A stretch of 18,034 nucleotides of DNA. Origin: SZUA-430 sp044375275 (GTDB lineage Bacteria; Pseudomonadota; Alphaproteobacteria; Micropepsales; Micropepsaceae). Below are positions 15,842 to 18,034 of this stretch, one piece after another. The notes under the pieces were generated by a model. That model did no database searches and had not been told where the DNA came from. It was given only the letters and a program-made list of their open reading frames with translations. The translations under genes and the position numbers were made by a program. Location: assembly GCA_044375275.1 (NCBI GenBank), contig JBILMZ010000049.1:1-18034 (forward strand), given 5' to 3'. How positions within the stretch are numbered: the first letter of the stretch is position 1; each line of letters opens with the position of its first letter.

Positions 15842-16561
15842 TTAAGGTGAAGTGGTGCTGTCCACGGGACCAGAGTTACCGGTTCCGCCATTCCCGCCGC
15901 TTCCGGCGCCGGGTCCGCCAAAGATGACCCCAAAGGCCTGCAACCCCTGATCCACAGAATGATCCCCAGCGTTAAAAGCCGATCTGGTCGGTTGGCCGAT
16001 CCCGCCATTTGCCGTGAGTTCCACGCGTTCACCTTCCTCAACCGGAACGTGACGTCCCTCACGATTCTCCACAAAACCCTTACCATGCGCGAAGTAAACG
16101 GTGCCGACTCCGTCGTCGTTGACCTGCACCTTCAGGATGGTGCCGCGGATCCCGATGGACACGGTTGGCGTGTTCAGCCTCACGGAATTCTTGGGGATTG
16201 TGCCAGACACAAAGCGAAACACACCGCGGGCAAGGGCCAGCGATTGCTCGCCTGATCCACCGGGCGCGTAGACGAGGCGATCAACCCGCAGCCTGGAGTT
16301 GCTGCCCAGCGTCAACACACCATCGTCCTCAAACCTCACCTGCATTGCACCCGTAGGAATGGTTTCCAGAAGCGCGCCCTCGTGAATCGGGTCGAGGCGG
16401 TACAGCGGTGAACGGCTCGATGTTGTCTCCGACTGGTAGGCGAACCGAACGATCCGCGTGGCCTCACCCACTGGTGCGGCTGCCGCCTTCAGACCTGCAG
16501 GCATGAGCACGATGAGGGTCGCCAACAACTTCAGATACAGTCTCGCACCTGGATCGAGCAT
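15842..16561 (-). CDS. Secreted FecR-domain protein, paralog 1
   Basis: A 239-residue protein with a signal peptide (LYLKLLATLIVLMPAGLKAA, cleavage about residue 27-29). Its FecR domain (DDGVLTLGSNSRLRVDRLVY; GVFRFVSGTIPKNSVRLNTP; TVSIGIRGTILKVQV) is followed by a Gly-rich disordered tail after VDQGLQAFGVIFGG. The start at MLDPGARLY is supported by AGGA about 8 nt upstream; 112 upstream in-frame codons cover the intergenic region and part of the divergent gene and are rejected. It precedes paralog 2 on the same strand by 147 bp. The location is probably periplasmic or cell surface. The role is unknown. FecR-like domains are also found in envelope proteins unrelated to iron signalling. Confidence 0.88.
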   Translation of the reverse strand: MLDPGARLYLKLLATLIVLMPAGLKAAAAPVGEATRIVRFAYQSETTSSRSPLYRLDPIHEGALLETIPTGAMQVRFEDDGVLTLGSNSRLRVDRLVYAPGGSGEQSLALARGVFRFVSGTIPKNSVRLNTPTVSIGIRGTILKVQVNDDGVGTVYFAHGKGFVENREGRHVPVEEGERVELTANGGIGQPTRSAFNAGDHSVDQGLQAFGVIFGGPGAGSGGNGGTGNSGPVDSTTSP

Positions 16562-16672
16562 TTTGCGTTCCTGCGTCAGGTCCCGACGCGCCTGAGAACC
16601 GCATGCAGGCTGGAAATCCGAAAGTCCCGCAGATATGGGATCACCCTGTCCTGGAGCCCCTGTGTGAGAGGA

Positions 16673-16681
16673 TTGTGACAA
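16673..16681. promoter_or_regulatory. TTGTGACAA palindrome in the fecR/HTH divergent region
   Basis: A 9-bp dyad whose TGTGACA core is the complement-strand equivalent of the TGTCACA core upstream of paralog 2. It lies in the 256-bp region shared by FecR paralog 1 (minus) and the HTH gene (plus). The regulatory role is inferred. Confidence 0.25.
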
Positions 16682-16693
16682 AGTTTGGTTAAT

Positions 16694-16708
16694 ACGCACA
16701 GCGTGCGT
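16694..16708. promoter_or_regulatory. 15-bp palindrome, candidate HTH operator
   Basis: ACGCAC-AGC-GTGCGT is a perfect 6-bp dyad with a 3-bp centre, about 110 bp upstream of the XRE-type gene and 133 bp upstream of FecR paralog 1. It is suited to a dimeric HTH repressor. The adjacent HTH protein is the obvious candidate, but this is unproven. Confidence 0.4.
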
Positions 16709-16817
16709 GTCGTACATTCGGCGAAACCCAGTCCGAACGCGCAATGCTCCCTTTGCGACACTTGCCTTTCTCTGTGCAGTGACGTTCTCTTCCGCCAACC
16801 AAAAAGAGGCGAAACCC

Positions 16818-17135
16818 ATGAAGGGACATGACTTCAAGCGCTGGCGCAAATCACTCGACATATCGCAGAAGCATGCCGCCGACGCCCTCGGGCTCAAGCG
16901 CCGCGTCGTCCAGTACTATGAAAAGGGCGAGCGCGATGGCGAGCCGGTAAAAATTCCCAGGGTCGTCCGTCTCGCCTGCTATGCGATCCTGATTGGCGTC
17001 GAAGACTATCACGGCCCCGAAAAGGAAAGGAAGGACAAGAAGGCCAAGCGGGAAAAGCAGAAGTCCAAGCCTGCCGAGAAGAAGGAAAAGAAGGACAAGA
17101 AGGTGCGCAAGGAAGAAGACGTCGCCGAAGACTGA
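16818..17135 (+). CDS. XRE-type HTH protein with a lysine-rich tail
   Basis: A 105-residue DNA-binding protein. Residues 5-60 form a Cro/CI-type helix-turn-helix (FKRWRKSLDISQKHAADALG, then LKRRVVQYYEKGERDGEPVK). Residues 67-105 are a low-complexity tail with 15 Lys and 3 Arg alternating with acidic residues, resembling the C-terminal tails of histone H1-like proteins. The tail may bind DNA nonspecifically. GAGG 8 nt before ATG 16818 fixes the start; the 37 upstream in-frame codons lie before this ribosome-binding site. It is divergent from the FecR pair and convergent with the histidine kinase (25 bp apart). It may regulate itself and the FecR genes through the palindrome at 16694-16708. Confidence 0.88.
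   Translation: MKGHDFKRWRKSLDISQKHAADALGLKRRVVQYYEKGERDGEPVKIPRVVRLACYAILIGVEDYHGPEKERKDKKAKREKQKSKPAEKKEKKDKKVRKEEDVAED
17031..17103 (+). repeat. In-frame direct repeat in the lysine-rich tail
   Basis: AAGGACAAGAAGG occurs at 17031-17043 and again at 17091-17103, exactly 60 bp (20 codons) apart, within a purine-rich tract. Both copies encode the same K-D-K-K pattern, so the tail may have grown by repeat expansion. Confidence 0.6.
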
Positions 17136-17151
17136 CCCGTCCCCGCGCGCG

Positions 17152-17167
17152 GACCTGCTTTCAGGTC
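17152..17167. repeat. Dyad over the kinase stop codon
   Basis: GACCTG-CTTT-CAGGTC is a perfect 6-bp inverted repeat covering the TGA stop of the kinase (17163-17161), in the 25-bp gap between convergent genes. It could be a small stem-loop for both transcripts, but no T-tract follows. Confidence 0.35.
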
Positions 17168-18034
17168 GACGCTCTTTCCACGGCCGGCAGGTCGAGTTCC
17201 ACCAGCAGGCCTCCTGAGTCCGACCGTCCCAGCGCGAATGTGCCTCCGTAGAGGCTAGAGATCTCTTTCACGATGCCGAGGCCGAGGCCCGATCCGGGCT
17301 TGGACTCGTCCATGCGCTCGCCGCGCTCAAGCACACGGCGTTTCTGTTCTTCGGAAAGCCCTGGGCCATCGTCGGCAACCACAATCCGGATGCGACCAGG
17401 ACGCGAGGCAGACATTGCCGTGATGCTCACGCGGCCCTCAGCCCATTTGCACGCATTGTCCAGCAGATTGCCGAGCATTTCCTCGAGATCTGCCCTGTCC
17501 CCCCTGAACACGAGTCCCTCCGGACACTCTGCTTCGAGTTCGATGCCCTGCGCATCATAGATCCGTGTCAGCGCCCGTTTCAGGTCAGCCACAACAGGCG
17601 CGACTTCACAGCGGGCTCCGATCACGGCTGCAGACGCCACCGTCCTTGCCCGCGCGAGGTAGTGGTCAACCTGGCGGCGCATCACGCCGACCTGCTTGTT
17701 GACGGCGTCGGCCAGCGCGCCTGATACACCTTTTGCTTCGTTTGCCAGCACGCTCAGCGGGGTCTTCAGGAAGTGCGCGAGGTTTCCGACATGCGTTCGG
17801 GCGCGGGCAACAACTTCAGCGTTGTGCTTCACAAGTTCGTTCAGTTCGTCGGCCAGAGGCTGGATTTCACTCGGGTACCTGCCCTCCAGCCTGTCCGACC
17901 GGCCTTCGCGAATGGCGGTGAGCGCCTTGGAAATCTGCTCCAGAGGCGCGAGACCCATGCGGACGAACAAGGCCATTGCGACCGCCATGCTGAGGCCGAG
18001 CGTCAGGACGGACCAGAACAGGGTGTTGTCGAAA
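17161..18034 (-). CDS. Sensor histidine kinase, FeuQ/PhoQ-like, N-terminus outside window
   Basis: The frame is open to the right edge; 290 residues are visible. It begins within a transmembrane helix (FWSVLTLGLSMAVAMALFVR), then a HAMP-like linker. The H-box is LAHFLKTPLSVL, with the phospho-accepting His encoded at 17773-17775. The N-box is NLLDNACKWAEG, G1 is VADDGPGLSEEQ and G2 is GSGLGLGIVKEI. All core ATP-binding motifs are intact. The H-box HxLKTPL and the helical sequence resemble FeuQ of rhizobia and PhoQ, which sense envelope or osmotic conditions. The sensor domain and the cognate response regulator should lie beyond the window. It is convergent with the HTH gene. Confidence 0.93.
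   Translation of the reverse strand, partial: FDNTLFWSVLTLGLSMAVAMALFVRMGLAPLEQISKALTAIREGRSDRLEGRYPSEIQPLADELNELVKHNAEVVARARTHVGNLAHFLKTPLSVLANEAKGVSGALADAVNKQVGVMRRQVDHYLARARTVASAAVIGARCEVAPVVADLKRALTRIYDAQGIELEAECPEGLVFRGDRADLEEMLGNLLDNACKWAEGRVSITAMSASRPGRIRIVVADDGPGLSEEQKRRVLERGERMDESKPGSGLGLGIVKEISSLYGGTFALGRSDSGGLLVELDLPAVERAST

Noticed and set aside
14993..16561. FecR proteins as an iron-citrate (FecIRA) signalling system
   Set aside because: No ECF sigma factor, no TonB-dependent receptor, and both proteins have cleavable-type signals instead of a cytoplasmic anti-sigma region plus membrane helix.

Overview
The window looks like ordinary chromosome of a high-GC alphaproteobacterium. 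The lineage call rests on a DUF2336 protein, an Rsm22/METTL17-type methyltransferase, a FeuQ/PhoQ-like kinase and weak Shine-Dalgarno sequences with apparently leaderless starts. I cannot name the genus. I see no IS element, CRISPR array, tRNA or rRNA. Genes are tightly packed and no gene-free stretch exceeds about 260 bases.

Left part (1-5238). A truncated gene of unknown function runs off the left edge (1-413, minus). Upstream of it lies a 17-bp palindrome over a predicted promoter, then a TetR regulator on the same strand. A secreted TPR protein is divergent from the regulator and is followed by a hairpin-rich 3' region and a strong intrinsic terminator. The terminator separates it from a convergent DUF2336 gene. 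That gene is divergent, across only 36 bp, from an Rsm22-like protein carrying a four-cysteine Fe-S signature. The Rsm22 gene ends inside the same CTAG as an oppositely oriented MFS transporter.

Middle (5350-12184, all minus). tamA-tamB encode the outer-membrane/inner-membrane translocation and assembly pair, separated by 3 nt. Upstream are an SLT lytic transglycosylase without a Sec signal and a HIT-family protein. The transglycosylase is preceded by a near-perfect sigma-54 (-24/-12) promoter, which suggests a flagellar or other RpoN-controlled envelope role.

Right part (12283-18034). A class III (CaiB/BaiF) CoA-transferase converges on a 467-residue helical protein of unknown function. Upstream of that, on the same strand, are two tandem paralogous secreted FecR-domain proteins. 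They have no sigma factor or TonB receptor beside them. Divergent from the pair is a small XRE-type HTH protein with a histone-like lysine-rich tail. A truncated FeuQ/PhoQ-like histidine kinase runs off the right edge.

The most interesting items are the sigma-54 transglycosylase promoter, the FecR pair with the unknown 467-aa gene and HTH protein, the TetR operator candidate, a possible 3'UTR small RNA, and two near-identical leaderless promoter boxes. No large, clearly novel multi-gene system is evident.
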